Positions 14,633 to 24,246 of a DNA stretch of 42,228 bases are shown in pieces. A program made the position numbers and the translations under genes. Location: assembly GCA_930990515.1 (NCBI GenBank), contig CAKNPS010000007.1, positions 1-42,228 of the forward strand. The letters are read 5' to 3'. This DNA comes from an uncultured Clostridia bacterium. GTDB taxonomy: Bacteria; Bacillota; Clostridia; Christensenellales; UBA1242. Under the pieces are notes generated by a model that was not told the DNA's origin, made no database searches, and was given only the letters and a program-made list of their open reading frames with translations. Numbering within the stretch: position 1 is the stretch's first letter; each line of letters starts with the position of its first letter.

Positions 14633-16652
14633 AATTGAAGGCTTAGATTGTCCAAATTGTGCAAGGACCTTGCAGAACGAAATCAACAAGATTGATGGTG
14701 TTAAAAATGCTGAAATTAACTTTGTTAAGTCCAAAATTTCTTTTGAAAGTGAAGATGTTGATAAGGCAACAAAAGACATTGTTAATTTGACAAGAAGAAT
14801 TGAGCCAAATGCGACAATAGTTTTGGAAAAAACAAACAAAAACAAAAAGATGCTTATACTAGATTTAGTATTTTTAGTTTTGGGTGTAGCACTTGGACTT
14901 ATTTCTCTTTTAGTAAGTTTGCCTACTTGGGCTTTTTGGATTGTTTTTGTCGCAAGTGCTTTGCTACTTGGTTACAAAACCTATTTAAAGGCAGTTTTAC
15001 TCCTTTTTAAAGGTGTTGTCAATGAAAACCTATTAATCACAATTTCAGTTGCTGGCGCGGCAGCACTTGGCGAATATATGGAAGCATTGATGGTTATTTT
15101 CCTATATACCATTGGTAAAATCTTGGAGAAATTGGCAGTTGACAAGTCAAGAAAGTCGATTGAAGATTTGACAAATTTGCAGCCTGAATTTGCTGTGATT
15201 GTCAAAGGAGAAGAAGAAATCAAAGTCAGTCCTGAAGAAGTGCAGATTGGCGATGTTATTGTTGTGAAACCGGGTGAAAGAGTCCCTATTGACGGAGAAG
15301 TTTTGGAAGGAAATGCCACTTTAGATATGCAAAGCCTCACTGGAGAGAGTGTGCCAGTTTCCATTGGTGCAACTCAAAAAATTTTGTCAGGAGCAATTGT
15401 TTTAGATGGTGTTTTAAGAATTAAAACAACTGAAGAATATAAAAATAGCACGGTTAGCAAAATTATGAATTTGATTGAAAATGCTCAAGACAAAAAGTCA
15501 AAAACCGAGACATTTATTTCAAAAATCACTCGCTGGTATACTCTTGGAATTATTGTTTTGGCAGTTCTAACTTTGGGAATCGGCTGGGCAATTACAAAAG
15601 AATTAAACTCTTCAATTTATCGTGCCCTGAAACTACTTGTTGTGTCTTGTCCTTGTGCTTTTGCAATTTCCGTTCCACTTTCCTATTTTTCTGGACTTGG
15701 TAATGCTTCTAAAAATGGAATACTTATTAAAGGTTCAAACTATCTTGATGCACTAAGCAAAATTAATGTTGTGGCCTTTGATAAAACAGGAACATTGACT
15801 ACTGGAGAATTTCAAGTGGAAAAAGTTGAGTGTTTAATTGGAAAATACAACAGTGAAGATATTATCTTCTTGGCAAGTTTGGGAGAGCAATATTCTTTAC
15901 ATCCGCTTGCTAAGTCAATCGTCAAGGCAAATAAAAGAGAATTAAAACACATAAAAAATGTTAAAGAAGTTGCTGGGGAAGGAATTTATTATAAATATAA
16001 TAAAAATAACTATTTTGTTGGTAGAAAAAATAAACAAGAACACGTTGCAGTTGAAGTTTATGAAAATGATGTTTTAATTGGAAGAATTTTCTTAAATGAC
16101 ACAATTAAGGCGACAGCAAAAGATGCTTGCTTGCAATTAAAGTATATGGGGATAAGAACACTTTTATTATCTGGAGATAACAAAGAAAAAGTGGAAGCGG
16201 TTGGTAAAGAACTTAACATTGATGAGTGCCACTCTGAACTTTTACCACAAGACAAATTTGCCTTTCTTGAAGAATGCAAAAAAGATAAAAAGAATTTTGT
16301 TGGGTATGTAGGGGATGGAATAAACGATGCTCCGTCATTAACACTTGCCGATGTTGGCATAAGTATGGGAATAAATGGTAGCCCTGCGAGCATTGAAGCA
16401 AGCGATGTAGTTCTAGGCGATGACAACATTGAAAAAATTCCACATGCAATCAAAATTTCGAAATTTACGAAGAAAATTGTTTGGACAAATATCATTTTTT
16501 CTATGCTTGTAAAAGTCACTTTTTTGGTTTTAAGCCTTGTTGATGTTGCAAGTATGATGTTGGCAGTTTTCGCCGATGTTGGTGTGACGCTTATTGCGGT
16601 TTTAAATAGTTTAAGAGCGTTATATTATAATCCTAAAAAGAAATTAAATTAA
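14616..16652 (+). CDS. cadA: Heavy-metal exporting P1B-type ATPase (CadA/ZntA)
   Basis: 678 residues, a membrane pump that exports Zn(II), Cd(II) or Pb(II) using ATP. One N-terminal HMA domain (residues 1-72) carries GLDCPNCA. Transmembrane helices follow, then the actuator domain with TGES, the ion-site motif CPC (345-347), the phosphorylation motif DKTGTLT (Asp389), HP in the nucleotide-binding domain (SLHPLAKSIV) and the hinge GDGINDAP (Asp567). Two C-terminal helices complete the fold. The CPC motif and partner CadC point to divalent soft metals rather than copper. It overlaps cadC and is followed by a terminator at 16682-16712. Confidence 0.95.
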   Translation: MKRIVKIEGLDCPNCARTLQNEINKIDGVKNAEINFVKSKISFESEDVDKATKDIVNLTRRIEPNATIVLEKTNKNKKMLILDLVFLVLGVALGLISLLVSLPTWAFWIVFVASALLLGYKTYLKAVLLLFKGVVNENLLITISVAGAAALGEYMEALMVIFLYTIGKILEKLAVDKSRKSIEDLTNLQPEFAVIVKGEEEIKVSPEEVQIGDVIVVKPGERVPIDGEVLEGNATLDMQSLTGESVPVSIGATQKILSGAIVLDGVLRIKTTEEYKNSTVSKIMNLIENAQDKKSKTETFISKITRWYTLGIIVLAVLTLGIGWAITKELNSSIYRALKLLVVSCPCAFAISVPLSYFSGLGNASKNGILIKGSNYLDALSKINVVAFDKTGTLTTGEFQVEKVECLIGKYNSEDIIFLASLGEQYSLHPLAKSIVKANKRELKHIKNVKEVAGEGIYYKYNKNNYFVGRKNKQEHVAVEVYENDVLIGRIFLNDTIKATAKDACLQLKYMGIRTLLLSGDNKEKVEAVGKELNIDECHSELLPQDKFAFLEECKKDKKNFVGYVGDGINDAPSLTLADVGISMGINGSPASIEASDVVLGDDNIEKIPHAIKISKFTKKIVWTNIIFSMLVKVTFLVLSLVDVASMMLAVFADVGVTLIAVLNSLRALYYNPKKKLN

Positions 16653-16681
16653 ACCTTGTAACTTTTGATTTTAGTAAAAAA

Positions 16682-16712
16682 TGGTGTGGAAAATTTTCAC
16701 ACTATTTTTTAT
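16682..16712 (+). terminator. Terminator of cadC-cadA
   Basis: TGGTGTG-GAAAATTTT-CACACTA hairpin followed by six T residues, 30 bases after the cadA stop. Confidence 0.75.
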
Positions 16713-16842
16713 TTATTTTAAAAATTAAATATTTTCTTTTTTTGCTACGTTTTTTATGTTATAATACTCTTAAATGAAAATAAAATTGCACTTATAAATT
16801 TTATCTTCAAAAAAAGGAAAATTTTAAAGTTCGGAAAACGCA

Positions 16843-17205
16843 ATGAAAGATTATGATGATTATTTAAATGATTTATCAAAATCTCAGTTTAGAAGTCGAT
16901 TTCATTTAAAGAAAAAAGATTTTGACTATATCAATGATAAGGGTATGGAGACAATCAAGAAACATGCCTATGATTTTATAAGGACAAGACTTGCTCCAGC
17001 AAATCCAGAAAATGATGGCAAACAAACTCCTATGAAAAATCACCCTGTTTTTGTTGCACAGCACGCAACTGCAACGTGTTGTCGTGGGTGTCTAAATCGT
17101 TGGTACAAAATTGAAAAGAACAGAGAACTCACGCAAGAAGAAATTGACTTTGTTGTTAATTTGATTATACATTGGATTGAAAAGGAAAGAAAAAATGCAA
17201 GTTGA
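16843..17205 (+). CDS. DUF4186 family protein
   Basis: 120 residues matching the DUF4186 pattern: RSRFHLKKKDFDYI, the middle KQTPMKNHPVFVAQHATATC and then CRGCLNRWY. The histidine of the AQHATATCCRGC stretch and its three cysteines suggest a small metal-binding site. The biochemical role of the family is not known to me. The start has only a weak ribosome binding site (CGGAAAA). A TATAAT at 16760-16765 may drive it, leaving a 75-base leader. It overlaps the next gene by 11 bases, so the two form an operon. Confidence 0.88.
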   Translation: MKDYDDYLNDLSKSQFRSRFHLKKKDFDYINDKGMETIKKHAYDFIRTRLAPANPENDGKQTPMKNHPVFVAQHATATCCRGCLNRWYKIEKNRELTQEEIDFVVNLIIHWIEKERKNAS

Positions 17206-18418
17206 AATTATAGATATATCACATAGCGGAAGTGGAGTTGGAAAGGTAGATGGAAAGGTTATCTTTATCCCTTTCACTGACATTGGAGAGATTGTTGAAG
17301 TTAAAAATATTAAATCAAATTCCAAGTTTGATAGAGGTGAACTTGAGAAAGTTATTCTTTCATCAAAAGATAGATGTGAGCCTTTTTGTCCATATTTTTC
17401 AAAGTGTGGTGGTTGTGATTTTCAGTTTGTAAGTTATGAGAGAGAATTAGAAATAAAATTACAAATTTTAAAAAATGAGTTAAAAAAGGTCAATTTTTTC
17501 GAAAAAATTGAGTTTTTTCCGTCAAAAAATAGATTTTTTTATAGAAATAAAATTAAACTTACTTATTTTAATGGAAAACTTGGCTATCATACGCTTAGTA
17601 ATAATTTCATTGAAATTTCAAATTGTCCACTTGCTGACAAGGAAATAAATGACGCAATAGAAACTTTAAAGAAGTATTTAAAAGAAGTAAAATATCAACA
17701 TCTAACTTCAATCACATTTAGAAAAAGTGATGATAAAATTCTAATCACCTTTTTGTTTAAGGAAAAAGAAAAATTTGTTTATAGCAAAAGTTTAGATAAT
17801 TTTGTTGTCGGCATTTTTATTGGCAAAGTTTTAGAAAGTGACAAAACAAAACTTATTGAAACTTTCAATTTTTGTGAAACCTATAAAACGATGTTGGGGA
17901 CAAAAATTCCACTTGATTTTAAATCATTTTTTCAAGTCAATGACAATGTGGCAGAAAAATTATATCAGTATATTTTGAACAATTTGAAAGATAAAAAAGT
18001 GATTAATGCCTATTCTGGTCAAGGGGCTTTAAGTTTATATTTGGCAAAAAAATGTCAGAAAGTTGTGGGAATTGAAGTTCAAAAATCTTCTCATTTGATT
18101 GCCGAAAAAATTAAAACTTCTAATATGGAAAATATTAATGGTCTAGTAGAAGAAACCTTAAATTCTCTTCTTGAAAAGGAAAATTTTGACGCAATTGTAT
18201 TGGACCCGGCTCGCGAAGGCTGTCAAGAAAGTGTGATAGAAGCAATTAAAAAAGCCAAAATTAAAGATGTTTTCTATATATCGTGTAATTTTTCCACTTT
18301 AATCCGCGATTTAAAGAAATTATGTGAAAACTATATTATTGAAAATGTTAAAATGTTTGATATGTTTCCAAACACTGCAAACATGGAAGTTTGTGTTCGT
18401 TTATCGTTAAAAAAATGA
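17195..18418 (+). CDS. 23S rRNA (uracil-5-)-methyltransferase, RlmD/RlmCD type
   Basis: 407 residues of the TrmA/RumA class, which transfers a methyl group from SAM to C5 of a uridine in rRNA. A TRAM RNA-binding domain (about 1-55) is followed by an iron-sulfur cluster motif C-x5-C-x2-C (Cys65, Cys71, Cys74) with a later cysteine in NCPLA. The SAM-binding domain has FFQVND, NAYSGQGALSLYL and DPAREG. The catalytic cysteine is in YISCNFSTL. ATG 17195 is chosen because GGAAAGGAAAG precedes it. The target (U747/U1939-type) cannot be assigned from sequence. It overlaps the end of the DUF4186 gene. Confidence 0.9.
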   Translation: MQVEIIDISHSGSGVGKVDGKVIFIPFTDIGEIVEVKNIKSNSKFDRGELEKVILSSKDRCEPFCPYFSKCGGCDFQFVSYERELEIKLQILKNELKKVNFFEKIEFFPSKNRFFYRNKIKLTYFNGKLGYHTLSNNFIEISNCPLADKEINDAIETLKKYLKEVKYQHLTSITFRKSDDKILITFLFKEKEKFVYSKSLDNFVVGIFIGKVLESDKTKLIETFNFCETYKTMLGTKIPLDFKSFFQVNDNVAEKLYQYILNNLKDKKVINAYSGQGALSLYLAKKCQKVVGIEVQKSSHLIAEKIKTSNMENINGLVEETLNSLLEKENFDAIVLDPAREGCQESVIEAIKKAKIKDVFYISCNFSTLIRDLKKLCENYIIENVKMFDMFPNTANMEVCVRLSLKK

Positions 18419-18462
18419 TGATTAAGTAAGTTTCAAATATTTAAAAATCTTTAACTATTTAA

Positions 18463-18491
18463 TTGACTTTATACATAGAATATGTTATCAT
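18463..18491 (+). promoter_or_regulatory. Promoter of the large membrane-anchored protein operon
   Basis: TTGACT (18463-18468) and TATCAT (18486-18491) with 17-base spacing. The leader contains an AAAGAA/TTCTTT inverted repeat (about 18496-18522) before AGAGGG and the TTG start at 18536. Confidence 0.7.
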
Positions 18492-18535
18492 AATTAAAGA
18501 ATGGCTCAGAATGTCGTTCTTTATTAGAGGGTAAT

Positions 18536-19507
18536 TTGAAATTTAAAAAATTTTTTATATATTTTATGGTTGTAGTTCTCGCTGTCACTTCTGGTGTTGT
18601 CATCGGTGACTTATATATCGACACGCTCATTCCACTTGTCGATACTTTTGCTACGCTTGAAGCTGATGTTCGTGATGATGAAAGAGAAATTGAAAATTTA
18701 TATAATCAGGCAATAAGTGGACAAAAAACATCATTTACAGCGGTAGAATTGTATCAAATTGCTGAATATAAATTAAAGCAAAAAGATTCCTTTATGAAAG
18801 TTTTGAGTGGTAATGTGGAAAGTATGGGATTAGCTCATCAGCAACTTCGTTCAAACAAAGTTTTATACAACAACCAAATTTACTATCTAAAAATGAGTCC
18901 AAGCAATATGTCTATGGCTCCATCAATGGCTGTTTGGATAAACTATGAACTTGGTTCTGACGCAATTCTTATGAATGAAAGCAGAAACAGAAGCGATATT
19001 ATTGGAAATAGTCCAGAAGATTTTGATATTTTGCTTGGAAGAGAAGGTGCGTCAACTTGGAGTTTAGATAAATATCGCAGTTTCTTTAAAACAGACATTA
19101 CAACTCCATTAACCTACATTATTTCAGAATATACCACTTCAGAAGGGAATTATAGCACAAATGTCACACTTGATGAGAATGGAAACTATGTTTTTGAAAT
19201 TGAAATGACTTATCGTTATGCAGCTTTTGCTGCTCTATATTATAGTTTTGAAATAACTCACTTCTTAGATGCAAATGCCGTTCCAACAACTCCACCTCAA
19301 AGTAGTAGTGAACTTCCACAATGGGAAAGCGTGAAAATTACTGGGGTTGTTGATAAAGATTTTAATTTCATTAGCATGGATTATGTAGAAAAATATCGCG
19401 TAAATCAAATAATTCAAGGGGCATCGGTTACAAACACCCTTACAGATACATTCTATTATGATGAAGAAACAATAACAACTTATCTTGAAAGCATAGGAGA
19501 ATTATGA
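18536..19507 (+). CDS. Membrane-anchored unknown protein, 323 residues
   Basis: Translation starts at TTG 18536, supported by AGAGGG 5-6 bases upstream. The protein begins with a short basic stretch and one hydrophobic helix (FIYFMVVVLAVTSGVVIGDL, about 6-25), a signal anchor. The long remainder is extracytoplasmic, first helical (EADVRDDEREIENLYNQAI) then beta-rich with alternating hydrophobic residues (YIISEYTTSEGNYSTNVTLD). There are no cysteines or LPxTG motif. I do not recognise the family. Its stop overlaps the start of the 1552-residue gene (ATGATAA), so the two proteins are translationally coupled and likely act together at the cell surface. Confidence 0.8.
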   Translation: MKFKKFFIYFMVVVLAVTSGVVIGDLYIDTLIPLVDTFATLEADVRDDEREIENLYNQAISGQKTSFTAVELYQIAEYKLKQKDSFMKVLSGNVESMGLAHQQLRSNKVLYNNQIYYLKMSPSNMSMAPSMAVWINYELGSDAILMNESRNRSDIIGNSPEDFDILLGREGASTWSLDKYRSFFKTDITTPLTYIISEYTTSEGNYSTNVTLDENGNYVFEIEMTYRYAAFAALYYSFEITHFLDANAVPTTPPQSSSELPQWESVKITGVVDKDFNFISMDYVEKYRVNQIIQGASVTNTLTDTFYYDEETITTYLESIGEL

Positions 19508-22500
19508 TAAATCCTGATAAAGTCGAAAGTAGATTAAGTTCGAAAATATTTAAGACAATAACACTATATATGCTTATAGTGCTATGTACTTTCTTCGGCT
19601 ATATTATGATTTTTCAAAATGTTAAAGATGATGCTGGCGATTTGGGGGCAGATGGAACGGTTAGTCCTTTTACTGCATTAATTGATAATATTATTTCTAC
19701 CGAAACAATGAATGCAAATCTTGGTTTTTCTGTAATGGGCCCAGATTTAGATTTAGATGTTGATGGAAATTTAAAACTTAATGTTTCTAACAGTGATTTT
19801 TCAGCAAATTTTGACATTGTTTATAATGAAAACTATTATAAATTTAACGCATTTAAAAATTCAAATTTAGAAGAAAGCAATACTTTGTTTGTGGCTATAA
19901 ATGATAATAGTTATAAAGTTGACTTAGGTGCGACAGATTTAGATTTTATTGAAATTATTTCTAAAATTGATTTTTCAAGTCTTGATCTTAACATCAATTT
20001 AGAGCCTTTCATTGAAGCCCTTGAAAGATATACTGGGTTTGATTTCTCTGACCCTAATTTGTTAAATAATATTTTGGCAGTTTTAACAGAAGCAGAACCA
20101 ACCGAAACAGAGACTGGCTATATCTTTGATGTGGCATTTAACTCAATTAGAATGCTTATTGGTTGTGATAAAGAATATAATAATTTAACTTTAAATGTTG
20201 ATTTACCAAAATTTGACGAATATACAATTGATTTTGCAATAGATAGTGCAGTTTTAAATGAAGATAATTTTAATATTGGTGGAAATCCAACAGGAAACGA
20301 ACAAGATTTAACTTCCATTTTGAAAATTATTGAAAATGCAAAACTTGATGAAAACACTTATGCAATTTCTGGAGATTTAGCGGTTAGTTACAACGAAATG
20401 AACTTTGCAGGTGATATTCTTGCAATGGTTGTTACAAGTGGAGAAAAATTTGTTCCATACATTAGGTTAAATGCTGAAGTTGAAGGAGTAAATGCATATA
20501 TTTACTTACTCGACCAAACAATATATCTAAATGTATACAACCTAAAATTCAAGTTTGACTTAACACAAGAAAACATTGATGAAGTAATGAATTTTGTGGA
20601 AAGTGAACTTGGAATTAGTTTAGGTTTAGATGAAGAAGCAGTAGCAACAATCACATACGTATTACCAACACTTGAAAATATATCAGCAAGTTGGATTGAA
20701 AATGGATTTAATATATCTGTTAATGATACTGTTCAAGTTGAAAGTGTCAAACTATACAACATTATTGTTGAAGTATTAACAAAGAAAGATGCTGAAGAAA
20801 ACATTTTGCCTGACAGTTTGAAGCTTGAAACAAACATTGACTTTGGAGAAGGCGAAAACAAAGTTGCACTTAACATTACAAATATTGAAATTGGAAAGAA
20901 TGCAGATTATCTTGAAGATATTACAATTAATGAAGGTATTGTTGAAAGTGTAAGAGTGGCAAATGGCACTGCAAAACTAAGTGAATTTATCGACTTAATG
21001 CCAGCACTTGACATTGCAAAAGTTGTTATGAATGTAAACAACTTAACAGGTTATATTGATACAAAAGTGTTAAGTGACAAAACTGAAATTAGTTTAAATG
21101 GAGAAGTTAAGTTTGACATTCAAACAATGTCAATGTCAGCAAATTTAACAGCAGAATATGATGGTTTAGTTGTTGACTTTGGTTTGTATTTAGAAAACTT
21201 AACAAACTTAAAAGAAATCTATCTCACACTTGGTGAAAAGACACTTAAATTAGACTTAGAAAAAGCTAACATTGAAGAACTTTTAGGTTCAACAGGAATG
21301 AATGAAAATGTAAGTGAGATAATTAGCACAATTTTAGAAAAACTCAACATTAATCTTGATTTAGAGAACTTGGACGTCAAAGCACTTGTTCTTGAAATAT
21401 TGCAAGATTTAACAGTTGAAGAAAGCGAAGATAGATTGACGCTTAATGTTAAATATCAAAGCTATGAAGTTAAAGTAGAAGTATTGAAAGGTAGTTACAG
21501 CGTTTATAATCTTGAAATATCTCCAATAACAATAGACAACATTTCAATCATAAAACTTAATTTAACAAATGTGGAAGTAAATGCAAACAACTTCACATTA
21601 GATATACCAAACTTTGAAGAAGTTGAAGATGTGACATCACTTCTTGATTTAGTTGAGAATGCAAAACTCGACGAAAACACTTATGCGATTTCTGGAGATT
21701 TGAAAGTTCGATATAGCACCACAAGTTTCTATGGAAATATTCTTGCAATGCTTACTATGAAAGAAGGTAAACTTGTGCCTTATGTAAGAGTTTATACAAC
21801 ATCAATGAATTTAAGCACATTCATTTATCTTATTGATACAACGGTTTATATTGATTTACAGGGACTTAGAATTAAAGCTGATTTGAATGAAACTACTATC
21901 AATGAAATTTTAGATTTTGTTAATTCTGAATTCTTAACTCAAGAAGAGCAAATTCCAGAAGAAACAACAGAAAGTTTTGAAATTATACTGCCAGCACTTA
22001 AGAATATTTCAGCAAATTGGATTTTAAATGAAGATAATTTAAGCGGAATTCAAATTAACGTTGATGATGAACTTTATTATACTGCAAATGCTTATTTTGA
22101 CAGCATAGTTTTGCAAGCATTTGGTGTTAAGGGTGCTGATGGGACAATATTGCCAACTGAAATCGTTCTCGGGGCAAATATTAATGATCCAAACACAACA
22201 ATTTATGATGATTATGAAGATTATTTATTAGAAAATGAAACTGCCGTAACATCTTCAAAGAATTTTGCAGTTTACCTTGAAAATGTGGAAATTGGTAAGA
22301 ATGCCAATTATCAAGATTCTATTGTTTTTGACGAAGTTAGTGGGACAGTTACTTCCCTAATGGGAAATGCTAAAAATGAAAATAATTTCTATACATTAGA
22401 AGAATTTAATGATTATAGTGTGCTTCTGGAAAGCTTTAAAGTTGTTAAAGATTATATCTTCTCATATCAATATCAAATTAATCTCAATGCTAGCCTAGGA

Positions 22501-24162
22501 GAAACCGCAATAAGCGGAGATATTAATGTTGATGTTACTGATGCGGAAGAAACAGAAGCCCGTGATGATATTTTCGAATTATTTGGCGGAAAGAACTTGC
22601 AAGTTCAAGGCGATTTAAGTCTTGTTATGAGTGGGGTTCAACATCTTATTTCTATTCTTTATGATAGCGATGAAAGAGATGCATCAGGGCAATTTAATGA
22701 AAATTATGGTGGACTTTATATTTCCTATTCTCATGGAGATTATATAACAAGTGGGGATATTTTCCGTGGTAGAATTAAAAATGCTAATATGAGCGAAATG
22801 ATTTCCTTTATTCTCGGCTTTGCAAATATTGAACTTGGTGATGAGACAATGGAAAGTTGGCACTTAGAGAAGAGTCAAACAGACTTTAGTTACATTCAAC
22901 ACATTTTGGGAATAACTGGCGAAGATGTTTCAGATGATATTTCAGAAGTTGACTCGTTACTTGGTAATATTTCTGCAATGCTAGAAATGCTCCATAATAT
23001 CAATTTATCAAAAACTTTGAATAGTGAAACAGGACTTTATACAACAACATTTGAAGTTGAACTTGACATTGAAGGCAACATTGGAAGTGTGGTTATTGTT
23101 TTAAATGAAGAAATTGAAGACTCTATCATAGTAAATAAGATTAGAGAATTAAGAGTTTCAAACATTAAGGTTGGAGAACAATTCGTAAATGCCACAATCA
23201 AATTTGAAGATTTCGACAGTGCGAACTTTGATTACTTCACAGCAAATCCAGCGGAAAATCACTTTGATTTAAGCAATCTTCCTGAATTTATGGATATTGC
23301 GGTTAACACAATCAACACTCGCGGTCTTAATTTCAAGGGCTCTGCAACTGTTAGTATTCTAAACATTATTGATATTAATGTTGATATAGATATGTCAGTT
23401 GAGTTTGGTGATAATGGAGAAATTTCACTTGTCGCAGAAGTTCGACCAGAAGCAATTTGGGTTTTGGGTTTTGGAACTTATGTTGTTACAAATGCTGAAG
23501 GACATAAATATACAACCAATTATTCGTATGATGAAAGAGTATCTGTTGTAACATTTAAGCAAGATGAACTTGGAGAATATAAACTATCTATTGTTCAATA
23601 TAATTACAAAGCGGGTGGTTGGTTCTCTAGTGAAAAACGAGATGTTTTTGGTTTGAATGATGAAGATTGGATTTATTCAATGGATGAACTAGCGAATGGC
23701 GAAAATATTATGAAAATTATGGCTCAAGTTTTGGGTATGACTGATGTTACTTATGAACAAATACAAAATTTGATTGCCAATATGAATCCTAATCCTTCAC
23801 TTGAAAAGACAATTCTTTCGTTTACCAAAAATATTGATGCTAATACAAATATGACCACAGGTTATACTCTTGGAATAAATGGGGAAACATTAACGGGTGA
23901 TGCTAATTTTGACGACTTTACAATGACTGTTGGTTTAAGCGAGCAATATAATGGAGAATTAAGAAATTATCAATTTATTGATAACATTTCAACAACGCTT
24001 TCAATATTAAATGGTTTTGTTAAAATTCCTGTTAATTTGGCATCTGTTGTTGATGATGATAATCGTTATCAAACTTCAAGTTCAACCGATTATGCTGGCA
24101 GAGATGTCTTTACAAATGAGTATTATAGACAGGAGTATATAAAAACTCAAGTTGCGGCCTAA
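19504..24162 (+). CDS. Giant membrane-anchored protein with duplicated modules, 1552 residues
   Basis: An N-terminal hydrophobic helix at about 17-36 (ITLYMLIVLCTFFGYIMIF) anchors a very long exported region. The region is acidic and consists of amphipathic beta-strand pairs with Asn/Asp-rich turns. A large module of about 440 residues is repeated: NAKLDENTYAISGDL occurs near residue 276 and again near 716, each followed by an ILAM..(V)PY(I/V)R segment, a Y(I/L)xDTTVY-like strand and a later NI(S)A-W-I segment. A third, more diverged portion follows to about 1000. The C-terminal 500 residues are not obviously repeated. No enzyme motif is visible. It is coupled to the 323-residue gene by a 4-base overlap and ends in a shared terminator. 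Confidence 0.83.
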   Translation: MINPDKVESRLSSKIFKTITLYMLIVLCTFFGYIMIFQNVKDDAGDLGADGTVSPFTALIDNIISTETMNANLGFSVMGPDLDLDVDGNLKLNVSNSDFSANFDIVYNENYYKFNAFKNSNLEESNTLFVAINDNSYKVDLGATDLDFIEIISKIDFSSLDLNINLEPFIEALERYTGFDFSDPNLLNNILAVLTEAEPTETETGYIFDVAFNSIRMLIGCDKEYNNLTLNVDLPKFDEYTIDFAIDSAVLNEDNFNIGGNPTGNEQDLTSILKIIENAKLDENTYAISGDLAVSYNEMNFAGDILAMVVTSGEKFVPYIRLNAEVEGVNAYIYLLDQTIYLNVYNLKFKFDLTQENIDEVMNFVESELGISLGLDEEAVATITYVLPTLENISASWIENGFNISVNDTVQVESVKLYNIIVEVLTKKDAEENILPDSLKLETNIDFGEGENKVALNITNIEIGKNADYLEDITINEGIVESVRVANGTAKLSEFIDLMPALDIAKVVMNVNNLTGYIDTKVLSDKTEISLNGEVKFDIQTMSMSANLTAEYDGLVVDFGLYLENLTNLKEIYLTLGEKTLKLDLEKANIEELLGSTGMNENVSEIISTILEKLNINLDLENLDVKALVLEILQDLTVEESEDRLTLNVKYQSYEVKVEVLKGSYSVYNLEISPITIDNISIIKLNLTNVEVNANNFTLDIPNFEEVEDVTSLLDLVENAKLDENTYAISGDLKVRYSTTSFYGNILAMLTMKEGKLVPYVRVYTTSMNLSTFIYLIDTTVYIDLQGLRIKADLNETTINEILDFVNSEFLTQEEQIPEETTESFEIILPALKNISANWILNEDNLSGIQINVDDELYYTANAYFDSIVLQAFGVKGADGTILPTEIVLGANINDPNTTIYDDYEDYLLENETAVTSSKNFAVYLENVEIGKNANYQDSIVFDEVSGTVTSLMGNAKNENNFYTLEEFNDYSVLLESFKVVKDYIFSYQYQINLNASLGETAISGDINVDVTDAEETEARDDIFELFGGKNLQVQGDLSLVMSGVQHLISILYDSDERDASGQFNENYGGLYISYSHGDYITSGDIFRGRIKNANMSEMISFILGFANIELGDETMESWHLEKSQTDFSYIQHILGITGEDVSDDISEVDSLLGNISAMLEMLHNINLSKTLNSETGLYTTTFEVELDIEGNIGSVVIVLNEEIEDSIIVNKIRELRVSNIKVGEQFVNATIKFEDFDSANFDYFTANPAENHFDLSNLPEFMDIAVNTINTRGLNFKGSATVSILNIIDINVDIDMSVEFGDNGEISLVAEVRPEAIWVLGFGTYVVTNAEGHKYTTNYSYDERVSVVTFKQDELGEYKLSIVQYNYKAGGWFSSEKRDVFGLNDEDWIYSMDELANGENIMKIMAQVLGMTDVTYEQIQNLIANMNPNPSLEKTILSFTKNIDANTNMTTGYTLGINGETLTGDANFDDFTMTVGLSEQYNGELRNYQFIDNISTTLSILNGFVKIPVNLASVVDDDNRYQTSSSTDYAGRDVFTNEYYRQEYIKTQVAA

Positions 24163-24180
24163 TAAGTTGCTAATAAAATA

Positions 24181-24212
24181 AAAAAGAACGAATAAATTTT
24201 CGTTCTTTTTTT
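24181..24212. terminator. Bidirectional terminator between convergent genes
   Basis: AAAAAGAACGA-ATAAATTT-TCGTTCTTTTT hairpin with T runs on both strands serves the giant protein operon (plus) and metG (minus). It marks the point where gene direction changes from mostly plus to mostly minus. Confidence 0.9.
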
Positions 24213-24246
24213 GTTAATTTATTATGTGACTTATAAGATATTTTTG

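Noticed and set aside
24160-24230. Chromosome terminus with dif site at the convergent strand switch
   Set aside because: Gene direction does converge here, but no sequence matching the two-arm dif consensus was found and local strand bias is mixed at both ends of the window.
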